Assembly (NCBI RefSeq): GCF_035594125.1
Contig: NW_026973668.1
Coordinates: 3,310,001 to 3,374,000, forward strand
Source: Scylla paramamosain
Taxonomy: Eukaryota > Arthropoda > Malacostraca > Decapoda > Portunidae
Reading direction: 5' to 3'
DNA length: 64,000 nucleotides
Below are positions 48,801-61,033 of this stretch, piece after piece. The first letter of the stretch is position 1. Every line of letters starts with the position of its first letter. Under the pieces are notes generated by a model that saw only the letters and a list, made by a program, of their open reading frames with translations, was not told where the DNA came from and ran no database searches. Made by a program: the position numbers and the translations under genes.

Positions 48801-49173
48801 AGAAGTTAATGAAGAAAAAGTTGAGGGGGGTGTCAAGACACTTAGGGTCGTCGACGGAAAGGCAGTCCGACCTGGGGACATTTATGGTCCCCTCCCCAGA
48901 TGGGGACTCCGAGGCTGGTGTAGGAGTCGCCATGATTTTAAAATTTTTGAGTGAAGGGTGTGTGTGTTATAAGGTGCTTGTAGTTTTGTGTGGAGGAAGA
49001 GAGTTGTCTTTAGAGGGCAGGCTGTGACTGCCCCCTTGTGTTGTGAGACACAAAGGGAAACGTTCAGTGAGGTGACAGCTGGGTTTAATGATAAGTTCAC
49101 AGCACCCCCTGAACAGTGCTTTAGACCTCACTGGGAGTAATTATTGTTTCGGCAGGTGTCTACTGCCTCCTCC
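45888..49173 (-). mobile_element. LINE family J, near full-length, inserted in (GT)n
   Basis: Minus-strand copy with the same 5' start (GAGGAGGCAGTAGACACC, near 49173) and the same 3' end as 30911-34226. The poly(A) is only about 7 bases. Both flanks are (GT)n, so insertion was within a GT microsatellite. The 5' leader (48934-49173) is shared with the other full copy at high identity, indicating recent spread. Confidence 0.9.
45920..48933 (-). CDS. LINE J endonuclease-reverse transcriptase (frameshift near 48470)
   Basis: From ATG at 48933 ([15 protein letters not shown]) the frame runs 154 codons through the first endonuclease motifs (LTETQ). It then shifts by one base in GCTGTATACTCTCTCC near 48500 and resumes at 48451 ([20 protein letters not shown]) for 843 codons. 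The second frame holds the remaining endonuclease motifs, SSDHN, and all RT blocks including YADDTTLHF and the C-terminal ICR-like region, and ends FSGHFFY. A small deletion at about 46020 (compare PPSYDLNSF) alters the last residues. As in the 31151 copy, it is close to intact but carries its own independent lesion. Confidence 0.88.
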
Positions 49174-49293
49174 TGTGTGTGTGTGTGTGTGTGTGTGTGT
49201 GGAAGGAAAATCACCTCCCAGTTTTGTAAGAATGCTATTGAATTTTCCTCCATTTTTGGAAGAGAATGGCTTGGGTGAGTTTGTTATTATGAA

Positions 49294-49389
<96 letters not shown>

Positions 49390-49470
49390 GTGCAAGTTAT
49401 CCATGTGTTTACTTTGAATGGACAAACACTTTCAGTATTCACCATGTGTGTGTGTGTGTGTGTAAAGTTG
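49174..49470. repeat. (GT)n, (AC)n and (GA)n microsatellites
   Basis: (GT)n 49174-49201, (AC)n 49295-49335 joined to (GA)n 49336-49386, and a short (GT)n at 49445-49463. Unique sequence between them shows no coding signal. Confidence 0.92.
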
Positions 49471-51410
49471 GGAATGTTGTTAGTATTTTCAAGTACACAA
49501 CCTTCTTTTGCCTAAGTTTGTTACAGCACAGTGGTGGGAAGTGACTGGCTGCCTACACACCACCTCACTGTTAGGATGGTATGGAATTTATACAGTTGAG
49601 TAGCAGTATAACCCTTTCACAGCAATATACAACACTTTACAACACTAACAGCAAGGTTTGAAATTGTTATAAGCGTCTACAAGAAAAGAGAGAAAAAAAG
49701 AACATATTTTTCAGTTTGTAGCTGTTATAATGTTTGGACGTGGCTGTGGAAGAACTGTGTCAGAGTGATCAAGGATTAAGGAAGGCTGTGCTAGGCTGTG
49801 AAGGAGTTAAGGAAACTTGGCTGGTAAAAAATCGTGTGTGTGTGTGTGTGTGTGTGTGTGTCACATTTCTTATACCAGGTTACAGTTTTCCCAGCAGTAC
49901 AAGTTGGCAGCGTGTGACGTCCTGGCAGCACTCGGCGTGGCCTGAGGCGGCGGCCAGGACACGCCTCACACGGCCAGCACACGCCACTCGCACCGTCCAA
50001 GTTTAATACAATCCCAGAATTGGTGTGGTGTGTATATCAGCCAGTCTCTGCCACTACTGTATAGCAGGGAATATCGGCAGCATTTTCAAGTGTAAATAAT
50101 ACTTTTTTTTTGTCCACAGGTTTATTATGTCTGTAAAGCCCCCCATCCCCCTTGTGCCACTCGAAAACCACTCCAGGTTATTTATTATTTTTTTTAATAT
50201 CTTTTAATATTTTTTCTAACTAGTTGGTGAGGAAATATCTACACTCGCTGATTTATGGTCTTTATTTTTCTTTCACTTGTGGTAGCATTAATACTAATTC
50301 ACACGTCATTCATATTACATCAGGTAGCGTAAAGTATTCTTTCAGTAGCGTTGAAGATTTCATTACAACAGTGTAAAATACTGGCCGAACTAATCACTTG
50401 ACCTACTTCATACATTCACCAATAACAATAATGGGCATTAGTGTTTGGATATTACGTGAGTGTACAGTCTCATTCACCTGCCGAGGGTGGTATTATTCAC
50501 ACACGTGACTTAAAAAATAATTCACTAGTGCTTACACAAGAATAAACAATTTCCTTATTACTTTCACCTATAACCCTGGTATAACACAGTCTAATCAGCG
50601 TTCCGAGGATCAAACCAGGTGGTTTCATCCTCGTATAATAACGAGAGACTGCACAACCTTAATAATCCGTCAACTAAACACTCCGTTCTCGCACTATTAA
50701 GTATACCTAACCACACACACGAGGGATGCACAGACAGACTTTTCCTTTACTTCCACTGGCTTCCCTGTAGTGTAAGCAAGCCAAGATCTCTCTGAGTGAG
50801 GTATTGATAAGAAAATATATTTACAAATATGAATAATAATTACTTCAAACTTAGAGCGACGTACCTGTAATGTAAGCAAGCCAAGATCTCTCTAAGCGAG
50901 TGACACCGGCGTCCCCACGCTACGAACCTCCGTAGTTTTCAGATTCTTCCTCATGGTAATTCGCAACTGATTTGTTTCAACCATATAATAAAAGTTTACA
51001 TTACTTTACTGATATCATGACCTGGCGTACTTGTTCTGAGTAACAAGATGAAAAATTCTAGCCACAAGCTAATATCTTGTATGAAAATAATGTCTTTATT
51101 CATAATGGAAATCGATCACCCATTTCCCGCGGGCGCCAACATGTTGTTTGTCTGTCTGTATGTCTCGGGGATGTATGCATGATGTAATATGACTAAATCT
51201 TACCAATAATTTTTATACTAACTTAATTCTACTTATATTAACCTAATATTACTTATATTAGCTTAATATTACATCCCAGCACTGCATGGCATCATTCCTG
51301 TCCTGTATACAAGCAGTGTATACAGTGTAATATTTGTTCCTTAATGCTTAATGTGGCTGTATCTGTATGCTTTTGTTCACAGTGTGTGAGTGTGTGTGTA
51401 CTCTGAGATG

Positions 51411-51440
<30 letters not shown>
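49471..51440. other. Mostly unique non-coding stretch
   Basis: Lower repeat content than elsewhere. A CAG at 49880 precedes a short frame LQFSQQYKLAACDVLAALGV ending TGA, which could be a small terminal exon but matches no family I know. A 37-bp direct repeat, GTAAGCAAGCCAAGATCTCT, occurs at 50772 and 50873. No LTR, RNA gene or long ORF is recognised. Confidence 0.5.
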
Positions 51441-51443
<3 letters not shown>

Positions 51444-51444
<1 letters not shown>

Positions 51445-51556
51445 AGTAGTCTCTTATAGATTAGACTTACCTTTAGGATTAATGTTAAGTATTTCCCCAC
51501 CCCCTCTGTACATTTTCAATGTGTTAATTGCCTAAATAATAAACCGTTTATTATTA

Positions 51557-51597
<41 letters not shown>
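51444..51597 (+). mobile_element. LINE family T 3' end with (ATT)n tail
   Basis: A severely 5'-truncated copy: GATTAGACTTACCTTTAGGA, then AATAATAAACCGTTTATTATT and an (ATT)n tail to 51596. It matches the 3' UTRs at 9321-9440 and 26022-26150 on the opposite strand and shows the same tail. Confidence 0.8.
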
Positions 51598-51661
51598 ACA
51601 CATTGAAATTGCATACATACATAAACTATTGTAATATTTAGAACATAGTATTAACACTGCA

Positions 51662-51662
51662 T

Positions 51663-51714
<52 letters not shown>

Positions 51715-51811
51715 CACTGTATACGTTTTGAGTGAGAGGGAGTGAGTGTATTATCGTGTGATGAGGGACTGGGTTCATCAACATACTGTGGGGCTGTGGG
51801 GCTGTGGGTCT

Positions 51812-51889
<78 letters not shown>
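51662..51889. repeat. (GA)n microsatellites
   Basis: (GA)n at 51665-51713 and 51814-51889 separated by about 100 bp of unique sequence. The second runs directly into LINE Q. Confidence 0.95.
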
Positions 51890-51891
<2 letters not shown>

Positions 51892-52924
51892 GGAAGCACA
51901 TCCAGTCAAAGCAGGTGTTCCCCAGGGAAGCTGCTTAGGCCCTCTACTATGGAACATTTATATAAATGAACTATTAAAGTTAATACCCAGGGCACAGGCC
52001 TATGCAGACGACATCACCCTGACGCACAGCTACGAGGCAGAGGAAGAGGCTCGCTCCACAGCTGAACTCAACAACACTCTGAACCGCATCGTAGCCTGGG
52101 ACAATAAGTGGCAGGTGAAATTTGCCCCTAACAAGGCTAGCTGCTCACTGTCTCCAGGTCGGGGGAGCCCCTGCCCCTGGTCTTCGAAGGAAAGCCACTG
52201 GTGTAGCAGGAGGAATTGGAAATTTTTGGGGTCACCTACAACAGGAAGCTGACCTTCAAATCCCACATCAAACGACTCGCCAGAGAGGCTTCAGTCAAGC
52301 TGGCATCCCTGAGAAGGATGTCATGGCTGCTTGACGGTGAGGGGCTTCAGACTCTCTATAAGGCGCAGGTTCGCTTGTCCCTGGAGTACGCATGCCTCAT
52401 GTGGGGCGGCACAGTACGCAAACACCTCGGCCTCCTCGACAAGGTCCAGGGCCGTGCAGAGAGGTTGATCAGGGAAAGCAGCATCCAGGACTCTGCAGTC
52501 TTCAGCACCGCCGTGATGTGGCGGGCCTCACGGTGATTTTAAAATACATCAGCAGCGGGTCCATCACCTCCAGCCTCTCAGGCAGCCCCTTCGGCGGGCA
52601 CAGGTGGACACAAGATCAGTCTCCCGAGCTCCCGCCGAACTGTTACAACCCCGCTGCAGAACGTGGCACCACCAGAGGCAATTCATCAACACTTATGTAA
52701 CGTGGTGGAATGGACTGCTTGCCTCACAGCCACGCCTGGACAACATGACGGCACAGAGCTTCAAGGAGCTGGTGAACGCGTGGCTGCCATCATGAGAACA
52801 CCAGGCATCAGAGTTGGGCTTTAAGATAGGACACACTAATCATGTTTCCTTTAGCCTGTAAAACATTGTACTGTATGTAATATGCACTACGTTGAACTCT
52901 GTAAACAAGTAATGTATTCTGTAT

Positions 52925-52929
<5 letters not shown>
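51890..52929 (+). mobile_element. LINE family Q, 5'-truncated reverse transcriptase fragment
   Basis: Starts at the RT block VKAGVPQGSCLGPLLWNIYI and continues AQAYADDITLTHSYEAEEEA. After frameshifts near 52140 and 52215 it reads FGVTYNRKLTFKSHIKRLAR, LSLEYACLMWGGT and KVQGRAERLIRESS, ending MTAQSFKELVNAWLPS at 52795. A 3' UTR runs to ATAAATAA, followed by (GA)n. The YADD box is kept, but the 5' half and endonuclease are missing, so it is dead. It is bracketed by (GA)n on both sides. Confidence 0.82.

Positions 52930-53014
<85 letters not shown>
52930..53014. repeat. (GA)n microsatellite at the LINE Q 3' end
   Basis: About 42 GA units starting immediately after the AATAA at the LINE Q terminus. 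Confidence 0.95.
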
Positions 53015-54075
<1,061 letters not shown>

Positions 54076-54077
<2 letters not shown>

Positions 54078-56058
54078 AAAGTGAAAAAAAGTTCGTGCCA
54101 AAAAAGTAGACAGTAATAGCTGGTAAAAAAGAGTGATTTAATAAAAGGAGTGAAGCAGCAAGAAGGACGAAAGAGGATACATGGAAAAAATTTAGGAAAA
54201 GTAAAAGAATAAACCTGTGGAATAATTACAAACAAGCAAGGAATGATTATGTGAAGATCCTGAGGGATGAACAAAGACAGTTTGAAAAGATATAATAGAC
54301 AGGTATAAACATGAGCCAGAACTCTTCCATAGGTATGTGAGTGGTGAACTGAAAAGCAAAGTGAGTATAGGAAAGCTAATGGTGGATGGAGTGGTTATGA
54401 AGACCCGAAAGAGATGGCAGAAGTGATGAACAAGAGCTTGAAGGAAGTTTTTACAAAGGAAAAGGAATTTATAAGGCCATTGTACACACCTGAAAATGAA
54501 AAAAATAGAGGAATTTCAAGTAACAAAAGAGGAAGTTGATGAAATCACCAAAATGTTAGAAGTGAGAAAGGCCACAGGACCAGATGGAGTGTCGGGATGG
54601 GGTAATAAAAGAATGCAGTAACCAGCTTAGTGATGAATTACATGCCATCATATGTACCTCTATTAATGAAGAAATAGTTCCACAGGATTGGAAAAGGGCA
54701 AACATCGTACCCATATTTAGAGGAGGAGACGCACAAGACCCACTAAATTATAGACTGGTTTTGCTGACGAGTGTGGTTGCAAAAATATGTGAAAGGATAA
54801 TAAAGAACAAATGGACCAAGTTTTTGGAAGATAAGGACATTCTCACAACTTGTCAATTTGGCTTTAGAAAAGGGAGATCTTGTGTCACTAGTTTATTATG
54901 CTATTATTCAAGAGTGATTGATATCATACAGGAGAGAGATGGTTGGGCAGACTGTATTTATCTAGATTTAAGAAAAGCTTTTGATAAAGTGCCGCATAAT
55001 AGACTGCTGTGGAAGCTGGAAAAGATAGGTGGTGTAAATGGAAAAATGCTGAAATGAATGGATGATTTCCTTAAAAACAGAGAGATGCGAACAGTAATTA
55101 GGGACCAGACATCAGTGTGGAGCCCAGTATTAAGTGGGGTCCCCCAAGGGTCAGTGTTGGCACCAATAATGTTTGTGGTGTATATAAATGATATGGTGGA
55201 TAATGTATCCAGCTATGTGAGTCTTTTTGCCGATGATGCAAAAGTTACGAGAAAAGAGAGAAGGGAATGGAAGATTGTGAAGAATTACAAAGAGATATAG
55301 ACAAGCTGTGGGAGTGGAGCAACAGATGGGAAATGGAATTTAACTCTGGTAAGTGTAAAAAGATGGAATTTGGAAAAAGTAACAGAAGGTGTAGCTATAA
55401 CCACAAGATGGGAAATGAAACAATAAATAAGACAACAAGAAAAAAGATCTGGGAGTGATTTTCTCAGAGAATTTATCACCAGAAAATATATTAACAAGAT
55501 AACAGGTGAAATTCTCAGCCTACTAAGAAACATAAGAGTTGCCTTTGGTTATCTGGATATAGAAATGATGAGGAAAATAATCACCACAATAACACGTCCA
55601 AGATTAGAATACACAGCAGTAATTTGGCCACCTCATGAAAAAAAGCACATAAGAAAGTTGGAAGGAATACAGAGAGCAGCAACAAAGATGATAAGAGAAT
55701 TGCAAGATTTGTCACATGAGGAGCGACTAGCTAGAGTGCAACTCCCAACCTTGAAAAAGAGACGAGAGACAACTTGATTGCATTGTACAGATTGCCGAGT
55801 GGGATGGAAAAACTAGATAGTTTTATAATGAACAAAAGAGAAACAAGAGGACATGGAAGAAAACTAAAAGTAACCACCAGCAGAAGGGACATCAAGAAGT
55901 TTAGCTTCCCTCATAGAAGCATAGAGGCATGGAATGGACTGGAAGGGGAAGTGGTGTGTGCTACAAATATTCATGATTTTAAGGAAAAGTTGGATAAAAT
56001 CAGTTATGGAGACAGGACAGTATGAGCTTAGCTCCTCTCCTGTATATCACAACTAGGT

Positions 56059-56060
<2 letters not shown>
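54076..56060 (+). mobile_element. LINE family P, RT and 3' end, frame-broken
   Basis: Plus-strand remnant that retains the region lost from the 35205-37345 copy. Pieces in order: linker (54076-54560), KATGPDGVS-type block at about 54570, [85 protein letters not shown] (FADD in place of YADD), then MRKIITTITRPRLEYTAVIW and SIEAWNGLEGEVVCATNIHD. There are stops or shifts at about 55058, 55300, 55460 and 55775. The end, TATCACAACTAGGTAAAC, passes into (AC)n. Confidence 0.82.

Positions 56061-56142
<82 letters not shown>
56061..56142. repeat. (AC)n microsatellite at the LINE P 3' end
   Basis: About 40 AC units beginning within the terminal GGTAAACACAC of the LINE. Confidence 0.95.
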
Positions 56143-56143
<1 letters not shown>

Positions 56144-56203
56144 ACTCTTCAGAACATAATTTATGGAAAAGAAACCAAAGTGCCAAGACCTACCACTACT
56201 TAC

Positions 56204-56451
56204 CCAGCACAGATGTGATGCAGCCAGGCTTCCCACGCCACATCATTCCCACCACATACACAGGAATGCCGGCCAGGGTCATCAGATCACCCAGGGCTGT
56301 TGGGGTTAGGTTAGGTCAAGTCAGAGGTGATGTAAAGGGTGTGTGTATGTGTGTGTGTGTGTGTGTAACATTAAGGAGGAAGCGAGATGATGGTGCTTGA
56401 CTTTTTTTTTGTGTATTTTGTATATTAAAGAATGTCTGTATAAAATATAAA

Positions 56452-56550
<99 letters not shown>

Positions 56551-56758
56551 TAATTCTTTTAACACTACTACTGCAACAATTACTTTATCTATTCCTCTCC
56601 TCTTCTACTACTACTACTACTACTACTATTTAATCTATTCCTCTCTGACGTGTACTATCATTATTACCTTTTCCTTTCTTCCTCCACCTACTACTACTAC
56701 TACTACTAGTACTACTACTGTTCAATATAATCTTCTCCCAAACATTCTTCCTCCACCT

Positions 56759-56819
<61 letters not shown>

Positions 56820-57610
56820 TACTACTACTACTAGTACTACTACTGTTCAATATAGTCTTCTCCCATTCTTCCTCCACCTCCACCTACACTACTACTACTA
56901 CTACTACTACTACTACCACTACCATCTCATCAATTCCTCACCTACACACACTTTCCCCCACCACCACCACCACCACCTGTCACCACTGCCAGTGCTGTGT
57001 GCTGAGGTCAGGCAAATGTAAAATTATTTACTATTCATACTATTCATAAAATTATTTACTATTCATATTTGGAGGATGTAGAGAGGGATTATGTATAGGA
57101 GAGATTGCACATAATTTGTCTACATCCTCCAAAACATAAATGTTCAATAATTCTATGCAACGTCCACACTGGCCTGACCTCGGCACACAAGCCAGGCAGA
57201 CAGGAGGAAAATATAATACAATAAGGACTTAACCAAACACCACCACCACCAGCACCACCACTGTCTAATCAATGCATCTCCTACACACACCTTCCTCCAC
57301 CTCCTACTGTTACCACTACTAGCTTAACCCGTCCCTAGAGACCACCACCACCACCACCACTGCCACCATTACTATGCCAGCCACCTACCACCACCACACA
57401 CCTGTACTGCTGGGCTCCTGCACCACAGGCACCACCACCAGGTACATACAACCAATGAGCTCCAGGACAGGTAGGGCCAGGTGCACCTTGATGGGGTGGG
57501 GCAGGTGGGTCTGTGTGTAGCGGAGCCAGAGGAAGGCGACCACGGCTCCCCTGATAGTAAGCCACAGCATGAACGACACACGCTTCACGAGGAAGAAAAC
57601 GTTGACCTCC
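56204..57610 (-). CDS. SLC7-type amino-acid transporter, two internal exons (partial gene)
   Basis: Minus-strand exon about 57402-57610 reads AMLEVNVFFLVKRVSFMLWL, then FLWLRYTQTHLPHPIKVHLA and LELIGCMYLVVVPVVQEP. Exon 56204-56296 reads ALGDLMTLAGIPVYVVGMMW and RGKPGCITSVLG. Joined through CAG/GT...CAG borders in phase, this matches transmembrane segments 10-12 of the LAT/y+LAT group (WLRY..PDL.RPIKV.L..P, then GIPVY..G..W..KP). These multi-pass proteins exchange neutral or cationic amino acids at the plasma membrane with a heavy-chain partner. The 5' border of the upstream exon is uncertain because a (GA)n array lies just before it. The other exons are not found in the window, so this may be part of a large gene or a fragment. 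Confidence 0.65.
56453..56925. repeat. (TA)n and (CTA)n arrays in the SLC7 intron
   Basis: (TA)n 56453-56547; (CTA)n pieces 56607-56633, 56690-56725, 56758-56840 and 56886-56920. A short duplication (ACTAGTACTACTACTGTTCA) occurs at about 56706 and 56830. Confidence 0.93.
56997..57188. mobile_element. Fold-back MITE-like inverted repeat
   Basis: The ends GTGTGCTGAGGTCAGGC and, inverted, GTGTGCCGAGGTCAGGC differ at one base in 17. A second inverted pair, TTTGGAGGATGTAGA, lies inside the arms (57067-57081 and, inverted, near 57118-57134). The whole 192 bp can fold into one long hairpin. It lies between the two SLC7 exons. No clear target duplication or transposase is seen, so the superfamily is open. 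Confidence 0.6.
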
Positions 57611-57638
57611 AGCATAGCCATCGAAAGCAGGCACAGGG

Positions 57639-57642
<4 letters not shown>

Positions 57643-57702
<60 letters not shown>
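57643..57702. repeat. (GA)n microsatellite
   Basis: About 30 GA units directly upstream (minus strand) of the SLC7 exon at 57402-57610. Read on the minus strand it is a (CT)n polypyrimidine tract. Confidence 0.95.
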
Positions 57703-57705
<3 letters not shown>

Positions 57706-58613
57706 CCCTACTGTTCCTGTAATGTTGCTGGTATCGAAGTATCACCAGTCACTGTCTTGGAATCAGCACCTTTCGTTATTGTACGGGCACATGACACGTA
57801 ACCAAACAAAAATATGCAGGTGGTGAGGAGTGACAATAATGTAAAGCTTGCCTGTGTAACAATGGAGTGCAGGGAGACAAGGAGAGTAATGATTTCCTTT
57901 CAACAGGCAATTCAGTCATGTTCTGGATTACCAGCAATGTCTCGTGAACACCACGCCAGGCTTAGTTTTCCTAATTATCATTACAGAAGCTTGATAATAT
58001 CTACTGACAGGAGCAGTGGCTTCACCCTCCATCAAGGTGGAGGCTTGGGGTGGCACCCTTTACTTTTATGGTATGTCTAACTCACACACACACACAATTA
58101 TTACTATTAATGCTCTTATTATTATTACACACACACACACACATTATTATTATATTAATAATGTTGAGAGAGAGAGAGGGAGCATTATGAACTTGCAGGT
58201 AGATGTTATGAATACTAGTGTGGGTTTGCAATGGATGAACACCTGCTTACTTAGCTAAGTCAGTTTTAGCCACAGTGAAAGTGTTACCAGGATCTGTGCT
58301 GGGGACCCGCTCTCACGTATCCCACCAAACACCTTCCCCAAACTCCGCCCTTTTGAAAGTGGTTTCCTTTAGTAGTTGAATACTAATGCAAAACAGGCAA
58401 CAGTAAAATCATGGTTCAAAAGTCATTATTTGTGACTGTAAGGAAGACAACTGAAATTCATACGAGATGATCAAGCCAACGATTGTGTCTACAACTTTGC
58501 AGCATCTGTTGTGATTTAAAGCCATTTAGATATCAAAGTAACTTTTGAAATGGATTTTTGTTGCAAGTTGAATCTTTTTTTTATTTATTCCATTATCTCT
58601 CTCTCTCTGCATG

Positions 58614-58650
<37 letters not shown>

Positions 58651-59299
58651 ATAGTCAGAGTTTATACATTTAGTTATAACTTGATCAAGTAAGCAAACAT
58701 TAGAGTTTTACATAAACAAATTATTGCAGTGCCTGGCTGTGATAAGCTGAACAACAACAGTTCTGAGCTGCTGTAGTTCAAGCTGCCGTGATTACAATGA
58801 GGGGAATGGCAACTGTCTGCAGATGGACGTAGGGATGGGAGGCTGGATTCCTCATCCACTGTTTGATCCAGTGATCTCCTGAGCTTCCCTGGGAGTAATC
58901 CTGCACGCGGCAGTTTTGTCAGTCGGTGTCGGTGAGACCGCAGACATTAGTTCTGCACACAAACACATGGCTAACAAACACATGTACAATATTTTTCTAA
59001 CTAGGAATTCCATCCCCTGATTAGCAAAGAGCACAGAGGACAGGCCACTGTAAGAGGAAAGCTCAGTGAATAAGACTTGATTCACCATTTACTAAGTCAG
59101 GTAACTGTGGGTATATCACACAATTTTCCTATCTGAGCAGCCTTCTCAGTGGAAAGTGAACATCAACACAAAGTTACTAGCAGTGGTACATGGAATTCAC
59201 AAGTTCTGCTGTATGGGGACACGTTCACTCTACATACCACATGCCTTTCTCAACAAATAAAACTATAATAAAACCTTTATAATTAATACCTATATAATA
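57703..59299. other. Unique non-coding stretch
   Basis: Mostly unique sequence with short (AC)n near 58085-58142, (TA)n at 58619-58645 and no ORF resembling a known family. Further SLC7 exons were looked for on the minus strand and not recognised. Confidence 0.5.
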
Positions 59300-59660
59300 T
59301 AATCATATAGCATTGCAGGCTGATAGCCTTTGGTCAGCTGATACATGTATAATAAGTATACTTTTACCTAAGTGATGTACACCTATATAACATTACAGGC
59401 TAACAGCCTCTGTCAGGAAATAAATCTGTAACCTTTACATAAACTGTATAATGCATCCATACAGCATTGCAGGCTAATAGCCTGTGTCACCAAAGAAAAG
59501 TACAATAGATATACACTGACATAAACTATATATACATTACATGCATAAAGCACTGCAGGATTATAGCCTCTGTCACCAAATAAAAGTGTAATGAATACAC
59601 CTTTACACTGGCTACATTATATATCTATACAACAATGCAGGCTAACAAGCTTTGTCTGCC
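59300..59660. repeat. Degenerate satellite of about 80 bp with palindromic core, 5 copies
   Basis: Five copies with the core CATTGCAGGCTAATAGCCTx at about 59311, 59391, 59465, 59551 and 59632 (spacing 80, 74, 86 and 81). Each core holds a small palindrome AGGCT-n3-AGCCT (variants AGGCTGATAGCCT, AGGCTAACAGCCT, AGGATTATAGCCT). Between cores are AT-rich pieces with AATAAAAGTGTAAT-like sequence. It is not a simple microsatellite, and I know of no named family. Confidence 0.75.
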
Positions 59661-59683
59661 AAGAAATTTATGATAATATACCT

Positions 59684-59684
<1 letters not shown>

Positions 59685-59728
<44 letters not shown>
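59685..59728. repeat. (GA)n microsatellite
   Basis: About 21 GA units just after the approximately 80-bp satellite. Confidence 0.95.
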
Positions 59729-59730
<2 letters not shown>

Positions 59731-60380
59731 CTTATAACTTGTTAATTTTGTAGATACAAAGTTCTGTGCAAGGATAACCACACCTCATGTAGGCATTTGT
59801 CCTAAAGGAGCATAATTCTCAGTGACTGGGCCTGCAATCATGACATCTTACACTTTTAAAGTTCTTTAAAAGTTCATCACGAGTGTCTGTGGCAGACTCA
59901 CACCGAATAATGGTCTTCTTTACTTCTGGTCAACTGCTGCTTCAGTCTGGACCACAAGCCAAATCTCGGCAAGTGTGTCACTGTTCCTCTCTTTGTTCTC
60001 TTGTGTCGCTGTCGTGGCTTCCTCTGCCAGTCTTCCACGTCCTTACGTCAAGTCCATCTTACCTATTGTAGTTCACACAAAGCACAAGCCTCAGATTTCC
60101 TCCTTTTAATTTGTGGATTACATAATGCCTTCACTAAGTTCCAGCCACATGTAAGTGATGTACATTTTCTAGGGTCAACATTTTTTTAATCAAATAAACT
60201 CTGAATTTACCCCGGCAGTGTCCAGAATGTATGCTGGGGCACTCGCCGTCCACATGCAACGTTTTGTGTGCACTGCATAAAAAATGTATTCTCTGATGTT
60301 ATGTCAGTTCCTTCCTTAGTGAGGTCATACAGTTTATATTTGGGTGGCTTTCTTGCACCATCGTCCTTTGTAATTCCTAA
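59729..60380. other. Unique stretch left of the Gypsy element
   Basis: No recognised gene or repeat. Short ORFs on either strand do not resemble known proteins. Confidence 0.5.
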
Positions 60381-61033
60381 TGTTATAGGTGGACTGTCCT
60401 GAGAAGCATTACTCTTTTCTTACCACTACTTTTGGTGGGTATCTAGTGATCTAGGTGGAAGCCGCCAAGAATATGAGAAGAGAAAACCGACAGGTAACCG
60501 TCAGCAGTTGCAAGTCCTTTAATCTCTTAACTCGCCAGAGATAGAGAAGAGAAAACCGACAGGTAACCGTCAGCAGTTGCAAGTCCTTTAATCTCTTAAC
60601 TCTTTTTGTTCACCAGCTAAGGTTGTATTTATAGCCACTTGTTAGACTGGTTAAACTCTCTCTCCTTTATTTAACAAAAACATGAACATGTACACAAGAA
60701 ATACTGAACATAAAAAATGATTTACATAAAGATATGGACAAAGAGAGTGAATGTGTGTGTGTATGTCTGTGTGAAGAAAGGAGTAATATGATGTGTCGAA
60801 AAGCGTGCACAGAATGTGTATGTATAAAAAAATGAGGAAGAAGAGATGAAAGACGAAAAATCTGTGCAGTAGAAAGAGAACGGGAGGCTGAAAACATATA
60901 AGAGAAAACGGAGTGCTTGGAGCGGTGACTTGTGTTTACATATTACTGGTTCTGAGAAGCGCGTAAGCTTTAGTGTACCCTGAATATGAGAGAAAATGGG
61001 ATATTTCTATGGCTGACTAGATTATTTGCTACA
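60381..61033 (-). repeat. Probable 3' LTR of a Gypsy element
   Basis: On the minus strand the LTR would begin TGTAGCAAATAATCTAGTC right after a purine-rich GGGGGAAGTTA tract at the end of pol, and end CTATAACA (plus-strand TGTTATAG at 60381). It contains AATAAA (minus, near 60670) and an internal tandem repeat of about 75 bp with ACTTGCAACTGCTGACGGTT at about 60515 and 60590. The left border is tentative because the 5' LTR lies outside the window for comparison. Confidence 0.6.

Noticed and set aside
51120..51140. A retroviral-type primer binding site (GGCGCC context)
   Set aside because: Only an 8-base match, no LTR borders or pol sequence nearby.
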